Source: Rachicladosporium sp. CCFEE 5018 (lineage: Eukaryota; Ascomycota; Dothideomycetes; Cladosporiales; Cladosporiaceae). Taken from it: DNA of 64,000 bases. The position numbers and the translations under genes were made by a program. How positions within the stretch are numbered: position 1 is the first letter of the stretch; every line of letters begins with the position of its first letter. This document shows, one piece after another, positions 1 through 10,796 of this stretch. The notes under the pieces are model-generated. The model had not been told where the DNA came from and did not search any database. It saw only the letters and a program-made list of their open reading frames with translations. The stretch lies in assembly GCA_002077045.2 (NCBI GenBank), contig KZ111142.1, forward strand, positions 1,704,990 through 1,768,989. The letters run 5' to 3'.

Positions 1-926
1 GGCATGGACTGCAGGCTGCTACGGCGGAGGCAGGTGCAAGTGCAGATACCACGCGCGTGCAGAGACTACGAGACGAGGCGGACAAGCTACAGAGTGGAAT
101 CAGGGATGTCGAGCTACAGCTGGCGGAAATGAGGAGCAGACATCGGAAGCTGATTAGGCGGATGGAGGAAGCGGAGAACGAGGTGCAGGCAAAGATGTCC
201 AGTTATAGGCAGAGTATGGAGTTGCTGGAGAACGACGTTCAGCGATTTCTGGCGAGGAAGCCGACGGCTGTGGTATCGAGGCCGGGCTCGAGGGATGGGC
301 AGGCTTCGGTGTGGGAGCTTCCCACAAAGCGAAGGACGCTGGAGCTGGCGAAGGAGCAGCTGCATGCTGATCGCGAGGCACAGGGACTCGAGCGACGCCG
401 AGTGCAAAGGGAGAGGCAAGCGTTGGAAGATGGCGCGGCACTGTGGAAGGAGGTTGCAGCTACCGTGACGGCACTGGAGAAACGGATACGCGGCGACATG
501 TCATCGTCACTGGATGATCCAGACCGCGCGTGGGACGAAGCTCCTGATGCTGCTCCTACAGCGAAGATGCGAGATCTGCTCGAGGCTGTGGACGGCGCGA
601 CAGTGAGTTTGCAGACCAGACTCGAGGACGCAGAAGTCAAGAACTGGCGACTCCTTGTTGTAGCCATAGGCGCAGAGCTCGAAGCACTGCGACAGGGGAG
701 GACAATCCTCTCACAAGCCCTGGGCGAAGCCAAAGATCCTCGTCCCGATCCCGAATCCCCGAATAGCCCAATACAACATCTCAAGGAGGATAGCGGCGAC
801 GACAAGATACTTGAGCTGGACAAAAGCTTCGAGACTGCGCGGAAGCAGTCGCTAAGTAATGGAGAGACGGACGATGAGATAGATCCGGAGCTGCTGTTCT
901 CCCAGCAGGACTCGCCAGTGGACTGA
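1..926 (+). CDS. Coiled-coil protein, 3' part only (possibly Atg28-like)
   Basis: The reading frame is open from the first base and ends with TGA at 924-926, so the 5' end lies outside the window. About 300 residues are visible. The first ~130 are charged, heptad-like coiled coil, followed by a Trp-containing stretch (WELPTKRRTLELAKEQ) and a second coiled coil with EREALEDGxxLW-like spacing (here RQALEDGAALW). The last ~70 residues are acidic, Ser/Pro-rich and probably disordered. The order 'FLARKP - W.LP.KRRTLE.A.EQ - LEDGA.LW' resembles fungal proteins annotated as autophagy-related protein 28, but this is recall of a family style, not a search. No intron is needed in the visible part. Confidence 0.6.
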   Translation, partial: HGLQAATAEAGASADTTRVQRLRDEADKLQSGIRDVELQLAEMRSRHRKLIRRMEEAENEVQAKMSSYRQSMELLENDVQRFLARKPTAVVSRPGSRDGQASVWELPTKRRTLELAKEQLHADREAQGLERRRVQRERQALEDGAALWKEVAATVTALEKRIRGDMSSSLDDPDRAWDEAPDAAPTAKMRDLLEAVDGATVSLQTRLEDAEVKNWRLLVVAIGAELEALRQGRTILSQALGEAKDPRPDPESPNSPIQHLKEDSGDDKILELDKSFETARKQSLSNGETDDEIDPELLFSQQDSPVD

Positions 927-1380
927 ATCAATGGAGTCTCAAGCAGCACAATATCCACACAGAGGAGGTTCTGCACGTCTCACCCAAGCTCAGCAATCGA
1001 ACCCTGCTTGTAAGTACCCCCTCCCTCTTCTCTCTGTCGGAATCTGTTCCCTTCACTCAATCACTTGCCGTTCACTTCTTCTCGGGTCTAGTCACTTTCT
1101 CTCTCATCTCGTTACTCCCGCTACATTGTTTGAGCTCGCTTGGCCACCTCCGAAATTTTCCTCGCCCTCGCAACATATCCCATCACGGCATGGCTGGCCT
1201 CTACGTCACTAATATCTGCCCGCTTCGCATCGAGCTCCATCGTGCAGAAGTTTTACTGGCTGGCACACCCGCTCGCCTGTACGACGAATTCCCGTTCCCG
1301 CCATCTGATGAGTGACGCCAGGAGCACTGGACTAGATTCTGGCATCGTCAGAATCGAGCGGCCGGCGCTGTCAGACCGTA
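927..1380. other. Intergenic, no gene seen
   Basis: Pyrimidine-rich stretches (CT-rich at about 1015-1110) follow the coiled-coil gene. Short open frames overlap one another on both strands and show no family motif. Nothing else is supported. Confidence 0.5.
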
Positions 1381-2962
1381 GTGACGTACAGGAATTTTCC
1401 GCTGAAACTAGGCTTCACAGTACTCGAGCAGACTGTACCTGATCTGGCTAGCAAGATCAAGACGGACAAACGTCGACTTCCAGGTGTGCTGGATGATCGA
1501 GCAAGCTTTATCGATACGGCACACTCGACCCTGGGAAGCGGAAGAGCTACGCTCAGGCGTATGTCATTCGCGAAACGCAGTACGAACAAGTGCAACGCCT
1601 ATTTCCCCAAGCACAATCTCTACCAATACAGCAAGGTGAAGCCCAAGAACAATCCTTCGACGTCCAACAGCGTAATCGTAGCGGTGAGCGCAGCGAGGCT
1701 TCCGCTCGGCAGAGGGCGACTCTTCCGAAGCAGCACGCGGCCACTGCTGCGCAAGAGGAGTAGACTCTTCTGAAGCATCACGAGGCTACGGCCGGCGAAC
1801 ATCACCATGCGGTTCTGAAGCAACACGAGGCTATGGCCGACAAACAGCCGCAGACTCTACCGAAGCCACGCGAGCCTACCGCTACCCAATTGCTTCAGAC
1901 TCTGCCGAAGCAACGCACGACTGCTGCCGCCCAATAACACCAGACTCTTCCAAAGCAACGCACGAATGATGCCGCCCAACAGAAAGGCACTCGCACAAAG
2001 GTAAGCACGGCTAGCGCAGGGGTATGGGTGGCAACAGTAGGCCAACGTAAGAATAGTACGCAAGGGGATCAGTCTGATAAGGGGAGCGGTACAGACAGTG
2101 CCAAGAAGCGTAAGAGAAGCAGGACGGAGGTGCAGGAGGGATAGAGAGCGCGCGACTACAGAGAGATTGACAACGGCGCAATTGAGGAGGAGATAGAGGG
2201 TGGACCAGCGCAGGACGGTGCTATTGAGAATGGTATTGGGGGAAGCATGCGAGATGACTCAGCTAAGGTAGGCGACAGAGAGATCGTGAGCGGGATGAAA
2301 GATAAAAGCAAGGCCCCGGTAAAGGATGGAAGAAGAGAGACTAGCAATCACTTTGACCTTGGCTGCGATGCCGATGTGATGGAGCGGGCGGTAGTCCATT
2401 CTGATTTTGATAGTGAAGGCATAGTCTACGACACATAGGCAGAGGACGAGGAGGATGCAGACGAGGAGGACGAGCACAATCATGCTACGACTCCGAACGC
2501 GCACTCGAAAAGTTTAGGAACTCGACATCTGCTGCGAAAAACTACTACGAGGACCGTTTTGCATATCTGGATTACAAAGGTAACAAACACGAGTAACTTC
2601 TCCGACTGACGGAAGGGCCGCTGTGTCAGTCTGAGCTCTTCGACGCGGAGCCTGTCTCATCGAGCAACATATCGCTGTCAAATGAGCATGATGGCATCAA
2701 ACAGTTCAGGGCTATGTACGGTGGTATGCTCAATACAACCCAGCACCGACTACCAGAAGGAAGCGTTTCATACGTTCAGCAAGACGCATTTTGGGGCCGA
2801 GAGTGCATGGTTGATGTGGTCGAGAGGATCCGCGTCCATGAAGAGCGTATGCCGAAAGGTACGGCGCACATGCTTCGGCAGAACATTTTTCATGTCTCGA
2901 TGCTTGCTAAGATGCCGAAATACACTGCCAGTACACTTAAGAAGCCCGGTGTACACCTCTGA
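1381..2962 (+). pseudogene. Decayed Gln-rich / acidic repeat protein gene
   Basis: Protein-like sequence runs through three frames. Frame 1 is readable at about 1381-1547. Frame 0 runs from about 1548 to 2480: a Gln-rich stretch, six 15-residue repeats, a KKRKRSR-type basic cluster, then long Asp/Glu-rich segments. Frame 2 runs from about 2480 to 2962 (for example NYYEDRFAYLDYKGNKHE). Frame 0 is broken by stops at 1761-1763, 1935-1937, 2142-2144 and 2436-2438, and frame 2 by TAA at 2594-2596. Composition stays protein-like across every break, which points to a gene that decayed recently rather than random open frames. The family is not recognised. A highly spliced live gene is the alternative, but stops inside the 15-residue repeats argue against it. 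Confidence 0.5.
1716..1985 (+). repeat. Six tandem 45-bp (15-codon) degenerate repeats
   Basis: Read in frame 0 the segment is about 90 codons, or six units with core (Q)TLPKQ followed by a short Ala/Thr/Gln tail. Units begin near 1716, 1761, 1809, 1851, 1896 and 1941. Units 5 and 6 are the most alike (QTLPKQRTTAAAQ and QTLPKQRTNDAAQ). Two units contain a stop where the pattern predicts Gln. Confidence 0.7.
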
Positions 2963-4618
2963 ATTATGTTACTGCTGGATGGAACGGTATAGACGTATGT
3001 CGGAGGTTCGTATGCCTGCGCTCGAGTCGCAGCATGGCTTTCCAAAGCATGTGACAGACCGCTTGCCTATGCACAAGACGGAGGGTAGCTTTGCTCACTC
3101 GCAAGATCTGGATTTGCGCAGTGCGCTACACACTTCGTGGCGAGGGAGCAGGCATCAATTTCCACGACACCTCTTATAGTTTTTGAGCACGCCAATGACA
3201 CTAAGAGCACGCACACACACTCTGTCATAGCAAATTCACCTTCACGAGTCCACTTTCATAATGTTCTGTAAGAGCGTAACTGACGAGAAGAAAATGTGCG
3301 TCATTCCCAACATGCGCCTAGAAATCGATGTGGCACGCACGCACGACTTTAATAACGATATCGTACAGGCAGGACGTCAGGTCGACACGAAAGGGCTGAA
3401 AAGCACAATGTCCCCGACCTTCATACCAGAGAGAGATACAGCTGGCAATTCGGTAAACAAAGTCTCCTGCATTGCGGAAGTCTATGGCTAGGACTGCCGC
3501 ATCTGTGATGACGATACAAGAGATAAGCAGCCCTTTTCAATGCCGGAGATCCTTGCATGGATATCTGGTCTTCCCTGTTCTCCATGTTGGCACTGGGCTT
3601 CCCGGACTTGCCAACCCCATAGCAGCATGTTTGAATCTTATCACACTTTGGCAGAGAACATGCGAAATGCAAGTGACTGACTGGCAGCGGACTAGACCAC
3701 AGGTAGCCTTGATGCTCGGAGCGCCAGCTCAGAAACAAGGAGGATGGGTGACTGAAAGTTTATTGACAGAGATCTGCGGCGACAATATGATTCGGGAGCT
3801 GGACCATGGCTGTGAGCCCGTCAGAAAGCAAATTCTCGGCAACGGACCCGCCGGTGTTTTCACGAGAGCAATACCAATGTACCTCTGCTTCTCCAAATGT
3901 GCGGAACACAGACAACGCTCCTATCAAGCCAGCTGCAGCAGTGTTGCGGTGTACCATCGCGCCCAGGAGACCGTCCCAGGCCAGATGAGCCAGCAATGGA
4001 GACTCGACCCTCTCTTGTCCGCACCGCATCGGAATTGGGCTATCGTAGCTGCCTTGGTAGCAGCATAGGAGCACTGGCAGACTTCCGGAGAAGTGCAGGT
4101 AGCCAGCTGAATTAGAGCCATCTACAAAGAAAACCCCTTCTACTCTCCCTCTCAGCGCAGCAAATCCGACTTTCAATCTTCATTGCTCGATCTCTGTGCT
4201 TCTGCCCGTCACTACCTCCTCTCTCGTTGGCCTCCACGCCACTCTTAGGCTTTCACCTCATATCCCGTGCAACTCGCCTCACACTCCCCACCCAAGCCCG
4301 AAACTTCCCATACCGATCTTCCCCGACCACATCGCTAGGGAAAAGCGAGCTGGGTTCGCTATTAGCTTGCCATCCCATTTGCTCAGCACAATCCTGCGCC
4401 CACGCTTCGCAGCGGAGATGTGCATGCGCGGAGTCTTGCTCTCCTCGTAGTCGGGAAACAAGGGGAGGTGCTGGACTTAGGTTTTCTCCATGGTGATCTC
4501 CTTCAGCCAGCGCGACACCGGAGTCATGTGTAGTATCACAGCCGGGTCCGAGCGGATGTGGAGTCGATGGTTGGTGCGTGTCTCGCATTGGTGTATTATT
4601 CTCCTCGGCTCTTATTTC
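2963..4618. other. 1.7-kb stretch without a convincing gene
   Basis: Several open frames of 60-200 codons overlap on both strands (the longest at 3472-4068 + and 3760-4176 -). None begins at a good ATG with plausible composition, and none shows a motif. A polypyrimidine tract at about 4190-4330 could belong to a promoter. I see no supported feature. Confidence 0.4.
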
Positions 4619-6026
4619 CTAAGTCGGAACCCATAGTTTCCTGGCTCCGTTCGCAGCGCCACGACCGCCTGCAAACCCTCCACGTGGGCGCTCGAAGCTG
4701 TTTGGGTCGATTTGCGCGCCGTTCGGTAGGGCTACAGGTCCGCCACGAGATAGACCACCACGAACAGGCGCTACAGTGACACGAGATGCGCCGGTGTGCG
4801 TGATATTACCACGACCGCGCATGCTGTTACCACGGAGATTATTGGTTAGAGTACCAACTGGACCACCACGTGCTGCCGGGGCCACAAATCCGGCACGAGG
4901 GCTCTGTGGAGCCTTGGTGAAGGCGGGCTTGGCTACCACAGGCTGCACGGTGCGAGTGAACGCATCTGGATCGATCACCGCCGTCGTCGGCTGTGGTGAC
5001 AGCATCGCTGCTGGTGCCTTGGGTGGCGACTTCTGCACGGGGCTCGCAGCCAGTAGTGCCTCCTTACTAGTCACGCTGAGGCGATTGCGCACATCGCGTT
5101 CTTCACGGCCAACAGCGTCTCGAAGCTGTTCAAGTCGCTTGCAACGGATGTCGAAGCCTTTGGCTGCATGAACTTTGATAGGGTCGTTGCATAAGAAGAT
5201 GAAAGTCTCGAGCGCGGCAACTGGATCGAGTTCCTGGTGAATGCGCCATAGGATGTAGTTGAACAACGGCCGAAGGCGGACTGGAACCGCGGTGCTGCCG
5301 GAAGCCTGTGATGCACCGGAACTAAGCTCCGTGGTCATCGTCGCGGTGTACGCCTTCGCTGGACTGGTAGGTGGCGACTCAGGCGACATTGAGGGAGTGC
5401 TTCGGACTGATGAGCGCGCGACTGATGTGGAGGATGCGGTGTTCATCGAGCTGATCGAGGCTTTGCGCCCGCGTTCAGTAAGCGTGAGCTTGGTCGCGGT
5501 GTCCTCTTCCAGTCCCGTGCCTTCCTGCTCCTGGTCCGCCTCGACATGATCGTGCTCAGAGAACAGACTGCGTGGCACAGTGAAACGCTCGACTTCTTCC
5601 CATCGCTCGTATGTCTCGTCGGCGCCCTGCAAGCGAATCGTATGTGGGTATGTCGTTGTTGCATGATCCAACCATTCTAATGTGTCGCGCACGTCCTCTC
5701 CGTGGCGGGTGCTGGCATTCTTCTGCCGGCTGAGTTGCTCTAGCGCTGCATATCCGATCAGCAGGCTATCATGAGTGACACTATACTACTCAAGCGCATA
5801 ACCTACCATGAAGCGGTACAAACAAACGAATCTGCCCATTCTTGACCCATTGCCTCACGCCATTGCGCGTGCTCTTCTTCACGCCCGCCACCAATGCTGT
5901 ATCGTCGATAATGCAATTGAAGACTTTCCTACTGGGTGACTGCTGCGCTGCAGATTTTGGGGGCCCATGATGCGATACTGGACGCGAGCGAGCGGTACGC
6001 TGCAGATTACTGGTGTTATTCTGCAT
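4619..6026 (-). CDS. PIN-domain protein with RGG-rich tail
   Basis: Exons read complement(4619-5745, 5807-6026), with a 61-bp GT-AG intron, giving 448 residues. The N-terminal part reads FNCIIDDTALVAGVKK, the start of a PIN-type nuclease fold: a hydrophobic strand ending in Asp-Asp, then a helix. The intron joins LFVPLHA to LEQLSRQ in a continuous fold. The middle is Ser-rich, followed by a helical segment (LFNYILWRIHQELDPVAALETF). The tail carries several RGG/RG motifs (RGGLSRGG, RPRGGFAGGRG), typical of RNA-binding regions. PIN proteins of this size in fungi include Nmd4/Smg6-like RNA-decay factors, but assignment beyond 'PIN domain' is inference. The start ATG at 6024-6026 precedes a basic, disordered leader. 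It is divergent from the SDR gene at 6874. Confidence 0.75.
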
Positions 6027-6873
6027 CTTTGCACTTCTTGTCGTGCTCTCGAGTTGCGCGCAGTAGTGATTGTGCTTGGCGGGGCTGCGCCGTGGGTGTC
6101 GTATGAATATTTGTGGGCGATAGAGTGATACTTGATCGTATATGCAGTCAGGCTATGACTGCATGAAGTGATACTACGCCGTGAGTGGTGGCGATGGAAG
6201 GATCGCGGTGGTGCGGTAGTGCATCTCTCTTTCATTCATCGCACATCGCGGCAGGAAGCTTCGACCGCGCCTTTGCGACGGTCAAATTGTCTCGTGCGTT
6301 CACCGAAGTACAGCCACTTGTAGGTGAGTCAGCGCATGTGGTGTGGAACTAAACGGCAGCAAACAAAAGAGGCTTGTGTGGTCAGCGATATTGTCGGCGC
6401 ATACTGAAGCCGTGTCGAGACTCGAAGGTGGAGTCCAAAGGCTGTTCTCAAATGGTAGACCATAATTGGCTGATAAGCACGGAAGCTAGTGGATGGCCAC
6501 ATTCAGCACCTCCAATGCTGCATCTCACGCACTAAGCTTTTTTCTTCCTGCAGCCCACTTGCTTCCTGCATCTTCACGGAGATCTCGCATCAAGACTTCA
6601 CTTCTTTCCCTCGCATCGTCTAGTTGTGCAGCTCTTGAGATCGTGATATTGCCTAGAGATCGACAATCACAACGTGGGTTCAGGGCTTGCCTCAAATGCT
6701 GTCACCAGGACCAAGAGAGAAAGGGCTAAGTGTTTCAGTGCTCTCCTTCCTTCGTTCTGATCATCTCTCCTCTCCTCACAAAGACTCCCAATTAGTCTAG
6801 TGTTCATTTGCCTTATCGAAAGACTCCTGCCATATCCAGTCGGCCCGGTGATACAATCGTCACTGCCTTAACA
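6027..6873. other. Divergent promoter region
   Basis: This region separates the PIN-domain gene (minus) and the SDR gene (plus). A 78-codon open frame at 6493-6729 precedes the SDR start. It could be an upstream ORF or chance and has no recognisable motif. CT-rich tracts near 6740-6790 resemble a fungal core promoter. Confidence 0.4.
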
Positions 6874-7608
6874 ATGCGAACCGTTCTAGTGACAGGCGCC
6901 GCTTCTGGGCTGGGCAAAGCTTTCGTCGACGCCTACAGCGCCCAACCAGACACGACCGTCATCTCCCTCGACCGCACACTTCAATGTGATCTCCGCGAGA
7001 ACGTCCGTACGTTCGTCGTCGACGTAACTTCCGAAGCGGCAGTCAATGACTTCGTCTATTCCCTGCTCAACGTAAGCGCGACGCCAATAGATCTCGTAAT
7101 TCACAGCGCTGGTATCCGCGGCCTCGTGCCTGCCCTTGAGAAAGCTCACCCAGAGGATGTAGCGGCTTGTGAAACCCTCCAGGCGATAGATCTGGAAACT
7201 ATGCAGCGAGCCTTCTCGATCAACGCACTCGGAACTTTCACGTTGCTCCGTGCCCTGATCCCGCTCTTGCAGCTCACCTCGGAGCCGAAGGTCATTGTGA
7301 TGTCCTCGCGCATGGGCAGTATCGGCAATAATCAGTTGGGCAACAAAGATGCTGGAGGGGCGTACGCTTACCGTGCAAGCAAGGCGGCACTCAACATGAT
7401 TGTCCGCAGCTTGGCTGTAGATGTGCCGCGAGTGGCGTGGATCATGGGTCATTCGGGACGGGTGGAGACTGGCTTAGTTGACACGATCGAAGAGGGAGCC
7501 ATCAGCGCCGAGGAAAGCGTCACTGGTCTGCTGCCTCTGATCCAGGGATGGGACAGGAGCAATACCGGACTGTTCTACGATCGATTCGGAGAGCGGATTG
7601 AGTGGTGA
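6874..7608 (+). CDS. Short-chain dehydrogenase/reductase (SDR), intronless
   Basis: This single 244-residue frame starts at the ATG that places the cofactor loop at the N-terminus (MRTVLVTGAASGLGKAF); an in-frame extension upstream lacks a better context. It shows the classical SDR order: TGxxxGxG dinucleotide loop (residues 7-14), acidic strand end (VISLDR), Asn-Ala-Gly-like turn (HSAGIRG), helix-4 Asn (SINALGTF), catalytic Ser (VIVMSSRMGSI) and YxxxK (YRASKAAL). After the catalytic helix the expected PG motif is replaced by MGHSGRVETGL, so the substrate loop is unusual. The family reduces or oxidises small carbonyl or alcohol substrates with NAD(P)H in the cytosol; the substrate cannot be named. 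A copy of its 3' tail occurs at about 32386-32427. Confidence 0.9.
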   Translation: MRTVLVTGAASGLGKAFVDAYSAQPDTTVISLDRTLQCDLRENVRTFVVDVTSEAAVNDFVYSLLNVSATPIDLVIHSAGIRGLVPALEKAHPEDVAACETLQAIDLETMQRAFSINALGTFTLLRALIPLLQLTSEPKVIVMSSRMGSIGNNQLGNKDAGGAYAYRASKAALNMIVRSLAVDVPRVAWIMGHSGRVETGLVDTIEEGAISAEESVTGLLPLIQGWDRSNTGLFYDRFGERIEW

Positions 7609-8122
7609 GGCTACGTATGATATCATGTACGCAATGAGCGCGCGAACGGTAATCTTCCAAGCGGTCTGATACACTGATTAGTATTCCCATACCGGCGCAC
7701 CTAGCTCCATACCCCATGAAAAGGGCACTTGAATGGATAGATGGCCAAGCAGTGCCAAGGTATGTGCGATCTGCAGGTAGGGCTACGGCACGTCAACCAA
7801 TGTACTGTACAGCTTGCCGCCAGGGCAATAAGCGAAACGACGCAGAGCGCCACCGATCTCGTGCAGCGTGGGGTTTGGCGATCACCATGTTTACTTCGCC
7901 GCATACATGTCTTTCAGTTGATGACACCGCATTCCAAGGAGCAGAGTCCAATTCATGCGTTGCCTCCCGAGTAACATGCTCAGATTCAGTGCGATTATCG
8001 ATTGCAGCGTGTAGCAACCACATTGTTTCAGGTCGAGAAACCGGAGCAGTGGACTCCCAGTAAGTAGTCACACGTCACTCACGACATTCGCTGACCCCGC
8101 GATAGCCATACCATCCGCGCGA
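7609..8122. other. Intergenic, no gene seen
   Basis: Overlapping short frames on both strands have no motif. The segment directly upstream of 8123 probably serves as promoter for the one-TM micro-protein. Confidence 0.4.
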
Positions 8123-8419
8123 ATGGTGCGAGCAAATTATGTCGTTGCCATCATCGTCGGCCTCTTCGCTGCCGTCGGTCTGCTCGGCTACCTAATATGG
8201 GCCATAATCAGGCATCGGCCCAAGGACTACGATCCCGAGTCACCGTCATCCACACCTTCACCGCGTTCACGATCGTCTGGCGGCGTCGATCCCAGGGTGC
8301 CACATAGACGAGACGATCCTCTACCTCCGCCACCTCCGGTAGGGGCCCCGCCACGGATACATCGTCGAGAGGGAGGATCCGGCGCACCCCCGAGGATCTA
8401 TCGCCGTGATAATAGATGA
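8123..8419 (+). CDS. Single-pass membrane micro-protein, Pro/Arg-rich tail
   Basis: This 98-residue frame has a clear transmembrane segment at residues 6-29 (VVAIIVGLFAAVGLLGYLIW), close to the N-terminus, followed by a basic stop-transfer cluster (RHRPKDYD). The rest is a Ser/Pro then Pro/Arg-rich tail with two copies of a short motif: GAPPRIHRRE at about residues 75-84 and GAPPRIYRRD at 87-96. The sharp TM/tail boundary and internal repeat make chance unlikely. The topology is probably a type III anchor with a cytosolic tail. The family is not recognised, and no conserved partner is evident nearby. Confidence 0.6.
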   Translation: MVRANYVVAIIVGLFAAVGLLGYLIWAIIRHRPKDYDPESPSSTPSPRSRSSGGVDPRVPHRRDDPLPPPPPVGAPPRIHRREGGSGAPPRIYRRDNR

Positions 8420-8605
8420 GGTATGGCTTGTATATCTAATCTGAGTGATATACTTCACAGCCTATGCCAATGAACTGACAGAATTTGCAGTATCTGCGCC
8501 TCACATCGAGATGCTGGTCGCCTGGGCGCAAACCTTGTTTTGACAACACCGCGACATACATTATGTGTATACAAAGCCAAGTTTCCGCCTGGCCCGAAGC
8601 ACCCT

Positions 8606-10696
8606 TCATCCCAAGAAGTCTATTGATACACTCCCCCGATCGTAGCTGGTACCCGCGTACCGGAGATTGATGTTCAGCATACTGGCGGCGTCAAGGGTCA
8701 CCTCAATATCGAAGTCGATGACATAATAATCGCAGCCATCGACCCCGGGCTTAATAGTAAGCTTGTTCGGTGGAATGCGGTCGAGCTCGACACTAAGCGC
8801 AATCACGCTCTCCGTTCCTATCCTCACGTCAGCGCACTGATGCACACCAGCATTGCCAACATACAACTCACCAGTAGTCTTGTACATGGGACGTGGAGCT
8901 CTGTCGCCTTTGTGAACAAAGACTTTGACTTCCATGCGCTGCACTGGACCTTGAGCAGTCGACTGCTTGGAGCACAGGGGTACGGGGATTTTGGCGCTTT
9001 CACGGATCGTCGTACCCTGAACAAATGAATTAGCGGCTGGGTGTCAGGCTGGCTCTGGACACATACTTCGACGATGAACCAGTGCATCTGTTTGATGATA
9101 TACTTGTCACGCTCCGTCGAGCTCGCGACTCTATACACTTTGTCAGCACACACAAAACCTTCTGGATGCCAGACCATCGGGACGGACCTTCGGAGGATAT
9201 CGTGGCCCTTGCTGCGATCAAAATCAACGTACTCTTCGATTCCGAAGCTTCTGGTTGCTATCCTGCCTTCAGTTCTCGGGTATGGGATGTTCTCGTCAAG
9301 GCTAGTGAGCCCTCTCAGTAGTGCGCCTCTTACGATTGCAGTTCGACTGTGCCGTCGGTCAGCAAATCTCAAGGAACTGAGATTGTCACTGCTGCGTGTT
9401 GACTTTGGTTTACCTGTTGGTGATGGCCATGACGCTGATGTCACTCAAGTCGCCGGTCATGCGTCGCCGCAATTCCGCCATCAAGAACTCGCTGTCACCG
9501 AAGCCGCCTGCAAGTACAATCTTACGCACTCGTTGAGGTGTCTTTTTGATTTGGGCCACGACCAGGGCGACAACCTCGTCCGTCACCTGCCTGAATATCC
9601 CGAGAAGGTCTGCATGAGGAACCGTGAAGCGATTATGCGAAATGCCGAGACTGGGATTGTCGGCAAGCCCATTGACCCTGATCATGCAGGTTTCTGTGGC
9701 AGGGTGTCTAAAGTCGGGCTTTATACGGTTTTCGAAGTGATCCATCATAGACTGCTGGAGCGACCTATCGAAGCCAGGGCGCCCGCCCAATTTCTGCTCG
9801 ATGTACCAAGCAAAGGCTCGATTCAGGTAAGTACTGCCGCAAAGCCCCCCGGATCCCGCAGCCGCTTCTCGAAGTTTTGGAAGAGGATTCAGAGCAAGGT
9901 TCGTACCCACCGCATCACAGAGTACAAATGTATCGTTAACTTGAAGACGATGGTCCCCCATGCAGCGCAGGGCGTAAATGCCAGCTGCTTCTGGTTCCTT
10001 GATCAAGGGGATCACTCCATTTCCCATGCCTGCATCTCGAGCACATTGTTGCGTCACCTGTTTTTCTCGGTCTTCCCAGATCGCTGGCACAGTGATGATG
10101 TACCTCCTTGGGGTGTCTCTTTGGAAGTTCGCATTGAAGCCTTGTATCTCCATACAGCGGTCAAATCCTTCGCGCAAGGCCGTCAGGTAGTCCGTGACTA
10201 ACTTTCGGCAAAGATCTTGACTGAGCGCGCTTCTGCCAATGCGAAATCGTTGTGCCAGCGGCGAGGACGCATAGGTCGGACCCCGATGCATGTCCAGTTT
10301 GAACCACTCGTAGAAAACTGCATTTGGGTCTGCGATGGCCTCAGCTGCATGAACCTGCAATCCCCATCTGGAAGCGCCGGAGCCGGGTAGTTTGTCGTTG
10401 TCATATTGCAAGAGCCTGCGCGAGTCCAAACCTGCATTAGTCTCCGAAGAAGGCCCACGCAATTGCTCATGGGCTGCCACATACGTTGGAACGTTCTCTG
10501 AAGATCCGCCAGAGCCCCAACGCGAGACGATCTCCTCAACTCGATGATTCCGCGACGATGCCCATGCCACGGAAGAGAAAGTCGTACCTGGGGGATAAGG
10601 TCAGAAGAATGTTGTTCATTTCTCGCGCCGGAGCGCGAGCAGACCAGCTCATGGTGTAGGCTGACTCACCAAAGTCGATCGCGACCAGTATACTCA
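8606..10696 (-). CDS. Hsp70-like ATPase, version 1 (5' end in gap; phosphate-2 loop missing)
   Basis: Exons read complement(8606-9016, 9067-9346, 9414-10587, 10670-beyond gap), about 636 residues if the first 19 bp of version 2 are assumed in the gap. Exon 1 carries the phosphate-1 loop (ILVAIDFG joined to TTFSSVAWA). Exon 2 has the connect and helix regions (ITVPAIW, EPEAAGIYAL), then LCDAVGTNLALNPL where the other version has DAGGGTVDLISYTV. The adenosine motif KIVLAGGFGDSEFL is present. Fungi carry many such HSPA12-like actin-fold proteins of unknown client range; they differ from canonical Hsp70 in lacking an obvious EEVD tail. Loss of the GGGT loop should abolish normal nucleotide handling, although the frame remains open throughout. 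Introns are 50, 67 and 82 bp. Confidence 0.8.
9431..10696. repeat. Near-identical to 10797-12134 (contig overlap or allele)
   Basis: The sequence from 9431 to the gap at 10697 recurs after the gap from 10797 to 12134, with scattered substitutions and one 74-bp length difference. It covers most of the Hsp70-like gene. It probably represents two alleles at a contig junction rather than a tandem duplication. Confidence 0.85.
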
Positions 10697-10796
10697 NNNN
10701 NNNNNNNNNNNNNNNNNNNNNNNNNNNNNNNNNNNNNNNNNNNNNNNNNNNNNNNNNNNNNNNNNNNNNNNNNNNNNNNNNNNNNNNNNNNNNNNN
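10697..10796. other. Assembly gap (100 N)
   Basis: Exactly 100 N, the usual placeholder for a gap of unknown size. Sequence on both sides belongs to the same gene. Confidence 0.98.

Noticed and set aside
3472..4176. Overlapping frames of 198 (+) and 138 (-) codons
   Set aside because: Neither opens with ATG at its 5' end, neither has a motif, and they overlap each other antisense.
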